A DNA stretch of 64,000 nucleotides from Planctomycetota bacterium (GCA_016235815.1 JACRIM010000054.1:1-64000); one strand, 5' to 3'. Counted from the stretch's first letter, positions 9,146-18,331 are shown. Translations and numbers: made by a program. The notes: generated from the letters alone by a model not told the origin.

Positions 9146-11971
9146 ATGTTTGCTCGTTTGCGATTCGCCGTGGCGCTAGGTGTCGCCGTAGTGATTCCCA
9201 GTTTCTCATTGACTGAGGTGCGCGCACAGGCCGGTCCGCCGCCGGGCGTGCCCCAAGTGGTTCCTCCCGGTGCGGGTGCGCCGGCCGAGCGACCGGAATT
9301 CCCCAAGTTCGAAGAGGTGATGAAGGACTATGCAGAGGTGCAAACGTCGGAGCCGCCTTTCTTTGAGTTGTATCACAACAAGAAGTCGGACTCGTTACGT
9401 GCCGCCATTCCATCGTCGCTGGTAGGGCAGAAGTTTCTGATCGCCACAAGCATGGCGGGCGGCCCGGTGGCAACGGGGTTCCAGCTCGATCACAACCTGG
9501 TTTATTTTGACCGGATGGATAAGAACCTCGTGCTGATGCAGGTCGATCCGCGATACGTCGAAGGGGGAAATGAACCCGTCGCGGACGTCATCAAGCGCAG
9601 CTACGGTGGCGATGAGATTCTTAAAGTCGTACCGATTGTCACGACAAAGGGCGCTGATCTGATCATTGATCTCGATCAGCTCTTCAAAGGTGACTTTGCG
9701 GGCATCAGCGGCTGGGGCGGCGGCATGGTGAACCCCGCGCTTTCGAAATGGGCGAAGTTCAAGGCCTTTCCTCAAAACATCGAACTGACAGCGGACCTCG
9801 CGATGATGCGCGGTAGCAGCGGCCGTCGCGTTCTCTTTCATTACAGCATTTCGAAGATTCCCGAATCGTCGGCGAGCTACAAGCCACGCGCCGCGGATGA
9901 TCGAATCGGTTATTTCATGACCGTTCGCAAGGATTGGGCAAAGCCCCACAACGCGCCGACGCTGTTCAATCGCTACATCGAACGATGGAATCTTGAGAAA
10001 CGCGACCCGTCGGCGGAAGTCTCAGCACCGAAGAACCCAATCATCTGGCATATCGAGAAGACGGTGCCGCTCAAGTTCCGACGATGGGTCAAGGAAGGCA
10101 TTCTCGAATGGAACAAGGCGTTTGCCCGCTGCGGCTTCCTCGATGCGATTGAGGTCAAGCAACAGGAGGACTATGACCGGGAGACGAAAGACCTCGACCC
10201 TGAAGATGTGCGCTACAACTTCTTCCGCTGGATCGTAACGGGCCGTGCATTTGCGATGGGGCCGTCACGGGCGCATCCGTTGACGGGACAAATCTTTGAC
10301 GCAGACATCGTGTTTGATGATTCGATGCTTCGGTATTACGTCGCCGACTACGAGCGACTCACCGGCGGGAACAATGCGGGATTCGGCTACAACCCGGCCG
10401 TAGAGGATTTTTTGAAGACGCATCCTCAGTGGGACTTCCGAACCTCATGGCAGCGATTGATGCCGAACATTCAATTGCAACGCGATCCGGATGATGAGTT
10501 CCGCCGCAATCTGATGAAGCACATGTCGCAACGGGGAAAGCCGCTTTGCGAGTGCGCGGCGGGCATGGCGGATCAGATGTTCTTCTCGGGAATTGCGCTC
10601 GAGGCGGCGGGTCTTGGCCGGGACAACGATGAATTCATTGGTCAGGTCGTCAAGGAAGTGGTGATGCACGAAGTTGGGCACTGCCTCGGACTTCGCCACA
10701 ACTTCAAAGGCAGCACGTGGATGCCGATGGACGAAATCGAAAAGCACCAGGCGACCGGCGATCCAAACATCGGCTCGGTGATGGACTATAACCCGGCCAT
10801 TGTGTCGCCGCGCGGCACGTCGCAGGGATCCTTTACGACGCGGTCCATTGGTCCTTATGACTACTGGGCGATCGAATACGGCTATCGCAATCAGGGCAAA
10901 CCGTACAACAGTGAGGATGAAATGCTCGGCAAGATCGCATCCCGCGTCGCCGAGGCCGGGCTGGACTACGCGACAGATGAAGACACCTTCGGCTTTATCT
11001 CGCCCGATCCGTTGTCGAATCGGTTCGACTGCGGACGCGATGTCATGGCGTACGCGCGGCGGCAGTTCACGCTGACCGATTCGCTTCTGGAAGACATCAG
11101 CAAATGGTCTGTGAAGGACGGACAGTCGTACACCATGCTGCGCCGGGCATTCATGCGAATCATGGGTGAGCGAAGCCGGGCGGCGAACTTCGTGGCCCGC
11201 TTTGTTGGTGGACAAATCATTAACCGGGATCACAAGGCCGACCCGGACGGCCGGACTCCGATCGTCATTGTAGATGCCAAGAAGCAGCGCGATGCGATGA
11301 AGTTCGTGTGTGACAACGTGTTCGCAGAGAAGGCGTACGACGTCAGCCCCGATCTCTTGGCGCACCTCGCGCCTGGCCGCAATTGGCACTGGGGTTCGGA
11401 TGATTTCGATTTCCAGGTCGAGTTCAACATCCATGACTACGTCGCGAATTCGCAATACAGCTGCCTCATGACGTTCATGAATCCGTTTACCGTGGCCCGT
11501 GTGCATGACAATCAGGTCAAGTTTCCCAAGGGCCAGGAGATCTTCACACTCAATGAACATCTCACGTCTCTGACCGATGCCATTTGGACGGAGTTGAACG
11601 ACAGCGATCGCACCGGAACTGACGCGAAGCCGTTTATCAACGGATATCGCCGCAACCTGCAACGGATGCACCTTGAGATGTTGATGAACCTGGTGTTGAC
11701 CGATCCGGACGGAACGGTTCCCGCCGATGCGAATGCTATTGCCCGGCGAAATGTCGAGCGGTTGTCGCGAAAGATCGGCAAAGTCGTGGAACGCGACGGC
11801 ATCGATGAGACGACGCTGGCACACCTGACGGACGTAAAGAAGCGAATCGACAAGGCGCTCGAGGCCAATTACACCGTCAACGGATTCCGCGGATTGTCGA
11901 ATCTGTTGATGTTTTTCCGCGAGGCGAGCCATGATCCGGATCGCTCAGTCCCCATACTGCCGGATCGATAA
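9146..11971 (+). CDS. Secreted zinc-dependent metalloprotease (DUF5117/DUF4953 type)
   Basis: A 941-residue exported protein with a signal peptide over residues 1-28 (hydrophobic core, cut near VRAQA). The metal site is H508-E-x-x-H512-x-x-G-x-x-H518 in the segment HEVGHCLGLRHNFKGS, a metzincin-like pattern found in the DUF5117-DUF4953 zinc-protease family common in Planctomycetes and Bacteroidetes. Glu509 would be the general base. Start is fixed by AGGAG 6 nt before ATG. It is monocistronic and ends in a terminator shared with the convergent M2 peptidase. Substrate unknown; probably degrades exogenous or periplasmic protein. Confidence 0.9.
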   Translation: MFARLRFAVALGVAVVIPSFSLTEVRAQAGPPPGVPQVVPPGAGAPAERPEFPKFEEVMKDYAEVQTSEPPFFELYHNKKSDSLRAAIPSSLVGQKFLIATSMAGGPVATGFQLDHNLVYFDRMDKNLVLMQVDPRYVEGGNEPVADVIKRSYGGDEILKVVPIVTTKGADLIIDLDQLFKGDFAGISGWGGGMVNPALSKWAKFKAFPQNIELTADLAMMRGSSGRRVLFHYSISKIPESSASYKPRAADDRIGYFMTVRKDWAKPHNAPTLFNRYIERWNLEKRDPSAEVSAPKNPIIWHIEKTVPLKFRRWVKEGILEWNKAFARCGFLDAIEVKQQEDYDRETKDLDPEDVRYNFFRWIVTGRAFAMGPSRAHPLTGQIFDADIVFDDSMLRYYVADYERLTGGNNAGFGYNPAVEDFLKTHPQWDFRTSWQRLMPNIQLQRDPDDEFRRNLMKHMSQRGKPLCECAAGMADQMFFSGIALEAAGLGRDNDEFIGQVVKEVVMHEVGHCLGLRHNFKGSTWMPMDEIEKHQATGDPNIGSVMDYNPAIVSPRGTSQGSFTTRSIGPYDYWAIEYGYRNQGKPYNSEDEMLGKIASRVAEAGLDYATDEDTFGFISPDPLSNRFDCGRDVMAYARRQFTLTDSLLEDISKWSVKDGQSYTMLRRAFMRIMGERSRAANFVARFVGGQIINRDHKADPDGRTPIVIVDAKKQRDAMKFVCDNVFAEKAYDVSPDLLAHLAPGRNWHWGSDDFDFQVEFNIHDYVANSQYSCLMTFMNPFTVARVHDNQVKFPKGQEIFTLNEHLTSLTDAIWTELNDSDRTGTDAKPFINGYRRNLQRMHLEMLMNLVLTDPDGTVPADANAIARRNVERLSRKIGKVVERDGIDETTLAHLTDVKKRIDKALEANYTVNGFRGLSNLLMFFREASHDPDRSVPILPDR

Positions 11972-11993
11972 TCGGGCAGTGAAGTAGGAAAAC

Positions 11994-12035
11994 AAAAACC
12001 GCGGAGTGTGCATGTAGCAGGCTCCGCGGTTTTTT
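11994..12035. terminator. Bidirectional rho-independent terminator
   Basis: AAAAACCGCGGAG at 11994-12006 pairs with CTCCGCGGTTTTTT at 12022-12035. The GC-rich 8-bp core is flanked by A5 on one side and T6 on the other, so it can end transcription from both the protease gene (+) and the M2 peptidase gene (-), which converge on it. Confidence 0.93.
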
Positions 12036-12054
12036 CCTGCGCTTCGATGGCCGA

Positions 12055-13737
12055 TTACTTTACGTACTGCGCCGCGAAATACTTTGCCGTCAGTTTCTCG
12101 CCGGTGGCCCGCTCGATCAGATCATTCCACGAATACAAGTTGCCCGGGCCGAACACGTTTTTGCGAAGGTAGTCGCCCGCTTTCTTGTCATTCCAGAAAC
12201 ACGTCGTGGTCGGGTCGATCCCGCCGGCCAATGTCATCGCCATCTTCGCCTGCAATTGGCACGCGAACAGGTCACCCATCATGTAGCTGTGGTAATACGC
12301 CGGATTCAGCACGACATGAATCTTCGCACCGTAATCGGGCCGGCTCACGTCGTCCGGTGGATTCAACATCTGATACTTTTGCTTGAGGCTCCACCATAGC
12401 TTGCCCAGGTCCTGTTCCGGGTTCGAATACATGGCGTACTCAAACCGCACCATCACCTGTGCCCATCGACTGAAAATCAGCTTTTCAGTCCGCAGGTGCT
12501 TTCGCGCCGCCTTGGCCGCCTCCGCTGCTTTGTCTGGGGGCAGCTTCACCGCCTTCGTCAAATAATCCTCATTCTTCGCCATTGCCCCCATCATCATCGC
12601 ATAGCCTTCGGTCAGCAGGCTGTGCGCCGGCTCATGCAGGAGAAACGGCACGTCGGTGCTGATGTATTTGTCGTAGACGGCATGGCCCAGTTCGTGGAGT
12701 GACGTATCCGCCCAGAAGAGATTGGTCTTCATGTTGCAGAGCACGCGTACGTCGTCGCCACGATTGAGATTCGTTGAGAAGGCGTGCGGGCTTTTGCCCG
12801 GCTTCTCATAGAGATCGCTTCGGGCGATGATGTCGTCAATCCCCATCCCCAAGCCGCCGTAATACTCGCGGGCTAGCGCCAGCAAGTCTTGTTCTTTGTA
12901 AATGTCGTCCAGGTTGACGCCTCCGCCTCCGCCCGCCGGAGCTTCCTGGAAAAACAGATCACCAAAGTGCCATGGTCGAAGTTCCGTCGGCTTCAAGTTG
13001 AATCGGGCGGCCCGAGACGTGTCGATGTCCTTTTTGATCTGCGCGAACGGTTCGCGTGTAAGCGCGTCCAATTCGTCAAAGAGCGACAGGAGTTGCTGTT
13101 CGCTGATCTCATCCAACGAGAGCCTCATCACGTAATAGTTTTTGTACCCGAGGCTTCGCGCCATCTCGTTTCGCATTGCGACGAGCTGCTTCAATCGAGA
13201 CTCCACCTTGGCCCCGACCTCCATATAGCCCTTCCACGCCTTTTCCACTGCGGACGAGTCGGTCGATTCGCCGACGATTTTGCGCACATCGTTCTCGGTC
13301 AGTTCCTTCCCGTCGACCTTGGAGCGGTGCGTGTTGAAGATCTGCTCAACCTCCGTCTCCATGGCGATGATCTTCTTCTGCAACGCCGGGTCAGCCTGAT
13401 TCGGGACGCACATTCGATACATCACATCAAGCTCACGGGCCAGTGTCGGGTCCGCGATCTTGCCGCATTTCTTGCATCCTGTGATTTTCGCGAAAAACAT
13501 CTTGTCGCTTTTGAGATCGGCGAGCGCCCCCTCCGCCTTCTCTTTTCGCTTGAAGGCCTCCTCTTTGCCGGTGGTGTTCGCCTCCCACCAAGCCGTCGCG
13601 CTCTCAATGAATAGCGGTTTGAATTTTGTGACAAAGTCATCGCGGAGTTTGATGAAGTCTTTCACGGCGTCTTCGGCCATGACGTTGGATGAAAGTAGTG
13701 TAATGAGTGCAATGATGATCTTGATGTGTCGACACAC
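12055..13737 (-). CDS. M2-family (ACE-like) peptidyl-dipeptidase, exported
   Basis: The 560-residue product has the gluzincin site HELGH in SLHELGHAVYDKYI, with the third ligand Glu in LLTEGYAMMMG about 25 residues later, as in peptidyl-dipeptidase A (angiotensin-converting-enzyme family, M2). It would release C-terminal dipeptides in the periplasm. The GTG at 13737 is chosen over the upstream frame because GGGAG lies 9 nt before it and it opens directly onto a signal peptide (CRHIKIIIALITLLSSNVMA). A promoter-like element lies just upstream, and a terminator is shared with the facing protease gene. Two CxxC-like Cys near residue 85 are unusual but of unknown meaning. Confidence 0.9.
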   Translation of the reverse strand: MCRHIKIIIALITLLSSNVMAEDAVKDFIKLRDDFVTKFKPLFIESATAWWEANTTGKEEAFKRKEKAEGALADLKSDKMFFAKITGCKKCGKIADPTLARELDVMYRMCVPNQADPALQKKIIAMETEVEQIFNTHRSKVDGKELTENDVRKIVGESTDSSAVEKAWKGYMEVGAKVESRLKQLVAMRNEMARSLGYKNYYVMRLSLDEISEQQLLSLFDELDALTREPFAQIKKDIDTSRAARFNLKPTELRPWHFGDLFFQEAPAGGGGGVNLDDIYKEQDLLALAREYYGGLGMGIDDIIARSDLYEKPGKSPHAFSTNLNRGDDVRVLCNMKTNLFWADTSLHELGHAVYDKYISTDVPFLLHEPAHSLLTEGYAMMMGAMAKNEDYLTKAVKLPPDKAAEAAKAARKHLRTEKLIFSRWAQVMVRFEYAMYSNPEQDLGKLWWSLKQKYQMLNPPDDVSRPDYGAKIHVVLNPAYYHSYMMGDLFACQLQAKMAMTLAGGIDPTTTCFWNDKKAGDYLRKNVFGPGNLYSWNDLIERATGEKLTAKYFAAQYVK

Positions 13738-13785
13738 GATGGTGATCTCCCTTCGAAAATGGGTAAGGGCTTGAAACGTACGAGA

Positions 13786-13838
13786 ATCATATCGCGAATT
13801 GGACCGTTTATCGAGGTGGATTGGCAAACGCGTTTGCC
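13786..13838 (-). promoter_or_regulatory. Promoter with upstream palindrome for the M2 peptidase gene
   Basis: On the minus strand TCGATA (13814-13809) and TATGAT (13791-13786) are spaced by exactly 17 nt, matching 4/6 and 5/6 of the sigma70 boxes, about 50 nt before the GTG start. Eight bases further upstream is a perfect 16-nt palindrome GGCAAACGCGTTTGCC (13823-13838), a plausible operator. Both parts are read from sequence; the function is inferred. Confidence 0.5.
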
Positions 13839-13869
13839 CATTTGAGACTTGCGACTGGGGATGCCGTCG

Positions 13870-14646
13870 TCAATTACGAATTCGGCGAATCGTCCAATCG
13901 TCACCCCGGTACTTGCTTTCGATGTTGGACGCGATGGCGAGTTCTTCTTCTGACCAGGGATCTGTTGCCAACGACACATTCATGGCCTGTTCAAAGCAGG
14001 GAATCAAACGCTGTACGGCGTCGTCAAATGAGATTGGGCCGGCCAACGACGACCACGTCGCCACCGGCTGTTGGGGATGCTTATTGTCGAGCATGATCGA
14101 TCCGTGCTGGAGAATGGCCGTCGTTGTGCGTCGTTGGGCCGAACCGGCGAGTTTCGAATAGCCCGCGATACCGAACTCATCGGGCACCAGCACATCGAGG
14201 GCATGACGGCGTGCAAAGCAAAAGAACGGCCCGCGTTGGATGGATTCCCCACAGGGCGGAAGTTGGTGGCACCAAATCATTTGAGCGCCATGACCGACCG
14301 CAGCGATGATGGCGCGGTGCGCGGCGGAGTAAAGGTGATTGGGCTTTTCGTTGACCAGGGAATGCGCAATGGGAATGACAATTGAATACGTGACTTCGAG
14401 ATCGTGCAGAATTGCCCCACCGCCGGTCGTACGCCTCACGACGCCTAAATCGCGTGCCGGGCTTTCGAGTCGCGTGTATTCGGCGTGATCTTGAAAGTAT
14501 CCAAGGGAGATCGTGGCAGGGGACCATCCGTAGAAGCGAATGGTAATCGGCGAATCCGCACGACAATTTGCCAGCAGCGCCTCATCGCGCGCCATGTTAG
14601 TAGCGCCGTCGAGCGGGCCGTCGATGATAAGGCGGGCATTGGCCAT
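13870..14646 (-). CDS. Lipoyl/octanoyl transferase of the LplA-LipM family
   Basis: A cytoplasmic biotin/lipoyl-ligase-fold protein of 258 residues. The conserved RRTTGGGAILHDLEVTYSI loop binds the lipoyl-type substrate, and KLAGSAQRR with ILQHGSIML is the family's Lys and strand motif. A Cys in FFCFARR lies where LipM octanoyltransferases carry their acyl-enzyme Cys, so amidotransfer or octanoyl transfer is as likely as ATP-dependent ligation. ATG 14646 is used; another in-frame ATG at 14661 adds five residues and neither has a clear ribosome site. It lies downstream of the DegT aminotransferase on the same strand, 82 nt apart. Confidence 0.85.
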   Translation of the reverse strand: MANARLIIDGPLDGATNMARDEALLANCRADSPITIRFYGWSPATISLGYFQDHAEYTRLESPARDLGVVRRTTGGGAILHDLEVTYSIVIPIAHSLVNEKPNHLYSAAHRAIIAAVGHGAQMIWCHQLPPCGESIQRGPFFCFARRHALDVLVPDEFGIAGYSKLAGSAQRRTTTAILQHGSIMLDNKHPQQPVATWSSLAGPISFDDAVQRLIPCFEQAMNVSLATDPWSEEELAIASNIESKYRGDDWTIRRIRN

Positions 14647-14727
14647 TCGATGAACACCCATGCCGCATGATCGAGTCGTTGAATCCGGCGGCGTACCTTG
14701 ATTGTAATTGGCCGCGGAGCGGTGTTC

Positions 14728-15837
14728 TTACAGCAATTCTTGGAGCGTTTTGACAACGTGGTCGACGTCGGCCTCGGTGATTGCGTTGTGGAAGGGGAGG
14801 GCGATCGTTCTGGCCGCGACGCGCTCGCAGACGGGGAAATCACCCGGCTTGAATCCGAATTGGCGTCGGTAGAAGGCCTGCAGGTGAATCGGTGCAAAGT
14901 AGTTGCTGCAGCCGATGCCGCGTTCGCGCAGGGCGGCGATGATGTTGCCGCGATCGGTCTCGGTGTAGTTGTCGCTAAGCTTGATAACAAAGACGAACCA
15001 GCTCATGTCGCAGTCGGGGCTGAACTTCTGAAACGTCACACGTTTTTCGTTTGAAAGGCGTTCCTGATAGAGACGGGCCACGCGATCTCGTTTGGCAAGT
15101 ATTTCCTTAATGCGGGTCATCTGCACGTAGCCGATCGCGCAGGCGACGTCCGAGAGACGGTAGTTGTAGCCAAGGCGTTCGTGAGACAGCCAACTCATGC
15201 CGGTGTCTCGGCCCTGATTTCGCATGGACCGGCACAACTCGGCGATAGAGTCATCATTGGTCACGATCATGCCGCCTTCGCCCGTCGTGATTTGCTTGTT
15301 GGGGTAGAAGCCGAAGACGCCCGCATCGGCAAGGCTGCCCGCCGGTTTGCCTTTGTACTTGCTGCCAAGGGCCTCGCAGGAATCCTCAATGACACGGAGC
15401 TTGTGCTTAGCCGCGACACGGAGAATTGTTTCCATGTCGGGAACCTGTCCAAACGCATCAACAGGAATGAGTGCCTTCGTCCTGGAGGTGATCGCCGATT
15501 CGATCTTGGCCGCGTCGATGTTCCACGTATCGGGGTCGATGTCAACAAAGACCGGTGTGGCGTTCTCGAAGAGAATGCAGTTTGATGAGGCGATAAACGA
15601 AAAGGGGGTTGAGATGACCTCGTCTCCAGCGCCGACACCGAGGGCGCGAATAAGAAGGTGCAATCCGCACGTACCGCTACAGACCGCAATCGCGTGCTTG
15701 ACGCCGACATAGTGACCGACCGCTTCCTCAAACTTAGGGACCATAGGCCCCAAGGACATCCGGCCGGAGCGAAGGACGGAGGCAACGGCGTCTATTTCGG
15801 CCTGGGTAATGTCCGGGCCGGAGAGTTCAATGGGCAT
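14728..15837 (-). CDS. DegT/DnrJ/EryC1/StrS-family sugar aminotransferase
   Basis: A 369-residue PLP enzyme. The Schiff-base Lys lies in FGFYPNKQITTGEGG; VIEDSCEALGSKYKG holds the PLP-binding Asp; NYRLSDVACAIG is the family loop. Members transfer an amino group to keto-sugars for surface polysaccharides. The start is supported by GGAG 10 nt upstream. No other sugar-nucleotide genes are nearby, so the sugar substrate is unknown. Confidence 0.92.
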   Translation of the reverse strand: MPIELSGPDITQAEIDAVASVLRSGRMSLGPMVPKFEEAVGHYVGVKHAIAVCSGTCGLHLLIRALGVGAGDEVISTPFSFIASSNCILFENATPVFVDIDPDTWNIDAAKIESAITSRTKALIPVDAFGQVPDMETILRVAAKHKLRVIEDSCEALGSKYKGKPAGSLADAGVFGFYPNKQITTGEGGMIVTNDDSIAELCRSMRNQGRDTGMSWLSHERLGYNYRLSDVACAIGYVQMTRIKEILAKRDRVARLYQERLSNEKRVTFQKFSPDCDMSWFVFVIKLSDNYTETDRGNIIAALRERGIGCSNYFAPIHLQAFYRRQFGFKPGDFPVCERVAARTIALPFHNAITEADVDHVVKTLQELL

Positions 15838-15974
15838 GTGAAATCCGCTCCGTGGAGTGTTGGGCCTCGGGGGCCGGTTTTTCGAGCCTCGTAGTGTACG
15901 CCGAAACCTCGTAAAAGGCTGTGATGTAAGGACGAACGGGAGTTATTTCGGTTCGACGGGAGGGTCAATTCCGC

Positions 15975-16003
15975 TTGACATTGGACCCGACTCTCCGAAT
16001 AAT
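15975..16003 (+). promoter_or_regulatory. Near-consensus sigma70 promoter of the respiratory operon
   Basis: TTGACA at 15975-15980 is a perfect -35 box; 17 nt later AATAAT at 15998-16003 matches 5/6 of the -10 box. Transcription would start near 16010, leaving a leader of about 140 nt before ATG 16152. It is the best promoter match noticed in the window. Confidence 0.75.
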
Positions 16004-16103
16004 CTCTTCGCTTTACGGACGCTGGCAGCACCCCGCTGAGGGGCGCCTGGTTTCCGACGAGAAGAGGGCGCTGGCATTCGCGCCTTATTTTGTTGCCGCA
16101 CAT

Positions 16104-16119
16104 TGTGAATTATTTCACA
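16104..16119. promoter_or_regulatory. Perfect Crp-type binding palindrome
   Basis: TGTGAATTATTTCACA fits the Crp consensus TGTGA-N6-TCACA with both half-sites exact. It lies about 94 nt after the predicted transcription start and 33 nt before the first start codon. A Crp/Fnr-family protein bound here could block elongation or serve a second, unseen promoter. No regulator gene is in the window. Confidence 0.6.
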
Positions 16120-16151
16120 AGACTGTTCGCGGTCAACACGTGGTGTTCGGG

Positions 16152-17228
16152 ATGATTGAATCCGCAGCCAACAAAAAGGACGCGACCGGTGCGTCGCCCG
16201 CGCCCATGACCGGGACGTTAATGGCGCGTCTCTTTGTGGTCCCGGCGATCATCGTGTGCTTACTACTCGGCGTTGCGGTGGTGGTGGTGCTGTTCGGAAG
16301 CACGTCGATCGACAAACCGGAGACGATCGTCGATCTGCTTGCGAGGATTGAGTCTGATACGGGCGAGCGAACGGCGGGGGTGTTGCTTGCACCTCATGCC
16401 AAGGAAACATGGCAGGCATCGCAGGAGTTGGCGCAGCGGCTTCAAAACAAAGAAAAATTCCTCGCCGCAAATGAGATCGAGCCAACCGCGACACGAATCG
16501 CGAGACTACTGGAGAAATTCCCGTCTGGTCAGGACGTGGCCGAACCCGGTCCGGGGCAGCAGTATTTTTTGATGTTGGCGTTAGGGCGCCTGGGTTCCGA
16601 GTCGGCGGTGGCGCCCCTGACAAATCTTTTGAAAGATCCGAACGGCACGACGCGGCGGACGGCGCTCCAATCCCTCGCCGAACTGCGTGGGACACCCGCG
16701 GCCAAGGCGGCGTTGCCGAGCGTGCTTCCGCTGTTGAATGATGCGCGGCCGGAAGTGCAGATGGTCGCCTGTGCGACGGTGGCATCGCTGGCCGAACGCG
16801 GTGATCCAGCGGCCATCAAGGCGGTCGCCTCTCGGTTGGAATCGGACCGCGAGATTCAGTGGAACGCGGCGATGACGCTTGCCCGTTTGGGCGACCTTCG
16901 TGGCAAGATGGTCCTGCTCAACATGTTGGAGCGAGGCTATTGGGAAAAGCTCGATTTGGAGTATCTCGAGGGGAACTCAACAATCCGCCGAAAGTTCACC
17001 GACGTCGAGGTTTCCAATAACCTACGCAGCGCGATTGAAGCGGCCTCCCATGTTAAGGACGCGGACCTGGCCGCGTTGGTGGGGCGATTAAAGAACGATT
17101 CATCGGTGCAGGTGCGTGACGCGGCGCGGGTGGCGTACGAGAAAATGGGATTGCAAAAGGCGGAATGGACTCGCCGAGACGCGGATGGAACCGCGGTTCG
17201 GCTGCAGGAAGGTGGCGAGGTGTCGTAA
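16152..17228 (+). CDS. HEAT-repeat membrane protein heading the respiratory operon
   Basis: A 358-residue protein with one strong transmembrane helix at about residues 25-50, then HEAT-like helical repeats (for example GRLGSESAVAPLTNLLKDPNG and ATVASLAERGDPAAIKAVA) to the end. HEAT repeats are protein-binding scaffolds; the domain faces one side of the membrane. Its stop overlaps the next start (TAATG at 17226-17230), coupling it to the ferredoxin-Rieske gene, so a scaffold or assembly role for the bc-type complex is a fair inference. ATG 16152 is used because the longer frame would begin inside the -35 box. Confidence 0.75.
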   Translation: MIESAANKKDATGASPAPMTGTLMARLFVVPAIIVCLLLGVAVVVVLFGSTSIDKPETIVDLLARIESDTGERTAGVLLAPHAKETWQASQELAQRLQNKEKFLAANEIEPTATRIARLLEKFPSGQDVAEPGPGQQYFLMLALGRLGSESAVAPLTNLLKDPNGTTRRTALQSLAELRGTPAAKAALPSVLPLLNDARPEVQMVACATVASLAERGDPAAIKAVASRLESDREIQWNAAMTLARLGDLRGKMVLLNMLERGYWEKLDLEYLEGNSTIRRKFTDVEVSNNLRSAIEAASHVKDADLAALVGRLKNDSSVQVRDAARVAYEKMGLQKAEWTRRDADGTAVRLQEGGEVS

Positions 17229-18280
17229 TGCCGACCATCGAAATGGTAACGAAGGTGTGGATCGCCCCGGGATGCATCGTTTGCGATGCGTGCGAGACGA
17301 CCGCGCCGAGCGTGTTTGAGGTGCAGCACGACAATGAGACGTGCATTATTCGACCGGCCGCGTTGGATATGGAGTTCACCAAGCCGCTCACGAAAGACAT
17401 TATTCAGTCCGCCGAAGAGTGCCCGGTCAACGTCATCAAGTTTGATCTGACGCCTGTTGAAGTGAGCGAGGCTGAGGCTGCGGCATTTGCATCAAAACCG
17501 TCGGCTCCTTCTGCTCCGGCTGCATCGCATGGTGAACCGACAGGGGCGACGGCAAAGGGTTCACCCGCAAAGGCCGCCACCCCCGCGAAGCCGAAGGTGA
17601 TGGACCCGGCGATTCAAGCGTTGCTTGCGGCGACCACGTCGCGCGGCGGCCATGCCGTCCTGCAACAGGGCTTGCCCGAGGGGATGAAGCATCTGCCCAA
17701 GCTTTCACCGGATCAGCTTCCTCCGGATGGTCGGCAACAGAAAGTCCTCGAAAAGACAAAGGCGGAAGCGACAGAACCGACACGGCGCGACCTCATGCTC
17801 GGCATCGGCTGGGCGGCGACGGCCGTGGCGTTTGGCGCAGTGCCGCTTGCAGCATTCAACCGATTCATGGCGCCCAATGTGCTCGAACAAGAAGACCCAA
17901 AGGTGCGCTGTGGGTCGATTGCGAAGTATCGAGCCATGGCGCCGGGCGATGTAAACGAAGACTTCAAACCCGTGAAGCCGAGCGGCTTCTGGATCATCCG
18001 CGAGGAGGATCGCATCTGCGCCGTGTCGATTATCTGCACGCACCTGGGTTGCATTCCCTCATGGCTGCCGAATGATCGAAAGTTCAAGTGCCCCTGCCAC
18101 GGAAGCGGATTCAAACCGGATGGTCGTAACTTCGAAGGCCCCGCGCCGCGGCCGCTGGAGCGGTTCAAGGTGTATCTTGACGGCGATGAAGTGATCGTGG
18201 ATCGTTCCCGCAAGTTTTTGGCCATGGGTCCGACGGACACGGCGGTCTGGAACGACCCCGATGCAAGCATTCCGGCGTAA
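17228..18280 (+). CDS. Ferredoxin-Rieske fusion protein of a bc-type complex
   Basis: A 350-residue protein. Residues 1-75 form a single-cluster 4Fe-4S ferredoxin domain: C16-IV-C19-DA-C22 and C65-P. A Pro/Ala-rich linker (~80-180) leads to a twin-arginine-like RRDLM at 186-190 and one transmembrane helix (~191-212). The C-terminal Rieske domain binds 2Fe-2S through C270-T-H272-LG-C275 and C288-P-C290-H291. The helix would place the Rieske domain outside, as in all bc complexes, and the ferredoxin domain inside. Start ATG 17228 overlaps the HEAT gene stop. Rieske function is certain; the ferredoxin part is an added electron entry or exit, by inference. Confidence 0.93.
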   Translation: MPTIEMVTKVWIAPGCIVCDACETTAPSVFEVQHDNETCIIRPAALDMEFTKPLTKDIIQSAEECPVNVIKFDLTPVEVSEAEAAAFASKPSAPSAPAASHGEPTGATAKGSPAKAATPAKPKVMDPAIQALLAATTSRGGHAVLQQGLPEGMKHLPKLSPDQLPPDGRQQKVLEKTKAEATEPTRRDLMLGIGWAATAVAFGAVPLAAFNRFMAPNVLEQEDPKVRCGSIAKYRAMAPGDVNEDFKPVKPSGFWIIREEDRICAVSIICTHLGCIPSWLPNDRKFKCPCHGSGFKPDGRNFEGPAPRPLERFKVYLDGDEVIVDRSRKFLAMGPTDTAVWNDPDASIPA

Positions 18281-18331
18281 AGGTGCGAGTGGAATCAGCC
18301 GGGACTACCAACTCCTAGAGACGGACGTGAC

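Larger units (their letters stand above)
15838..16151. other. Regulatory region between DegT gene and respiratory operon
   Basis: This 314-nt divergent spacer holds no gene. It contains a near-consensus promoter (15975-16003), a CCCC-GCTGA-GGGG hairpin near 16030 and a perfect Crp-type palindrome (16104-16119), all reading toward the plus-strand respiratory genes. Open frames here are short or run through these signals. Confidence 0.7.

Noticed and set aside
10445-11932. 495-codon minus-strand frame opposite the DUF5117 protease
   Set aside because: Its sequence mirrors the codon pattern of the real gene and shows no domain; the plus-strand gene has a signal peptide and a zinc site.
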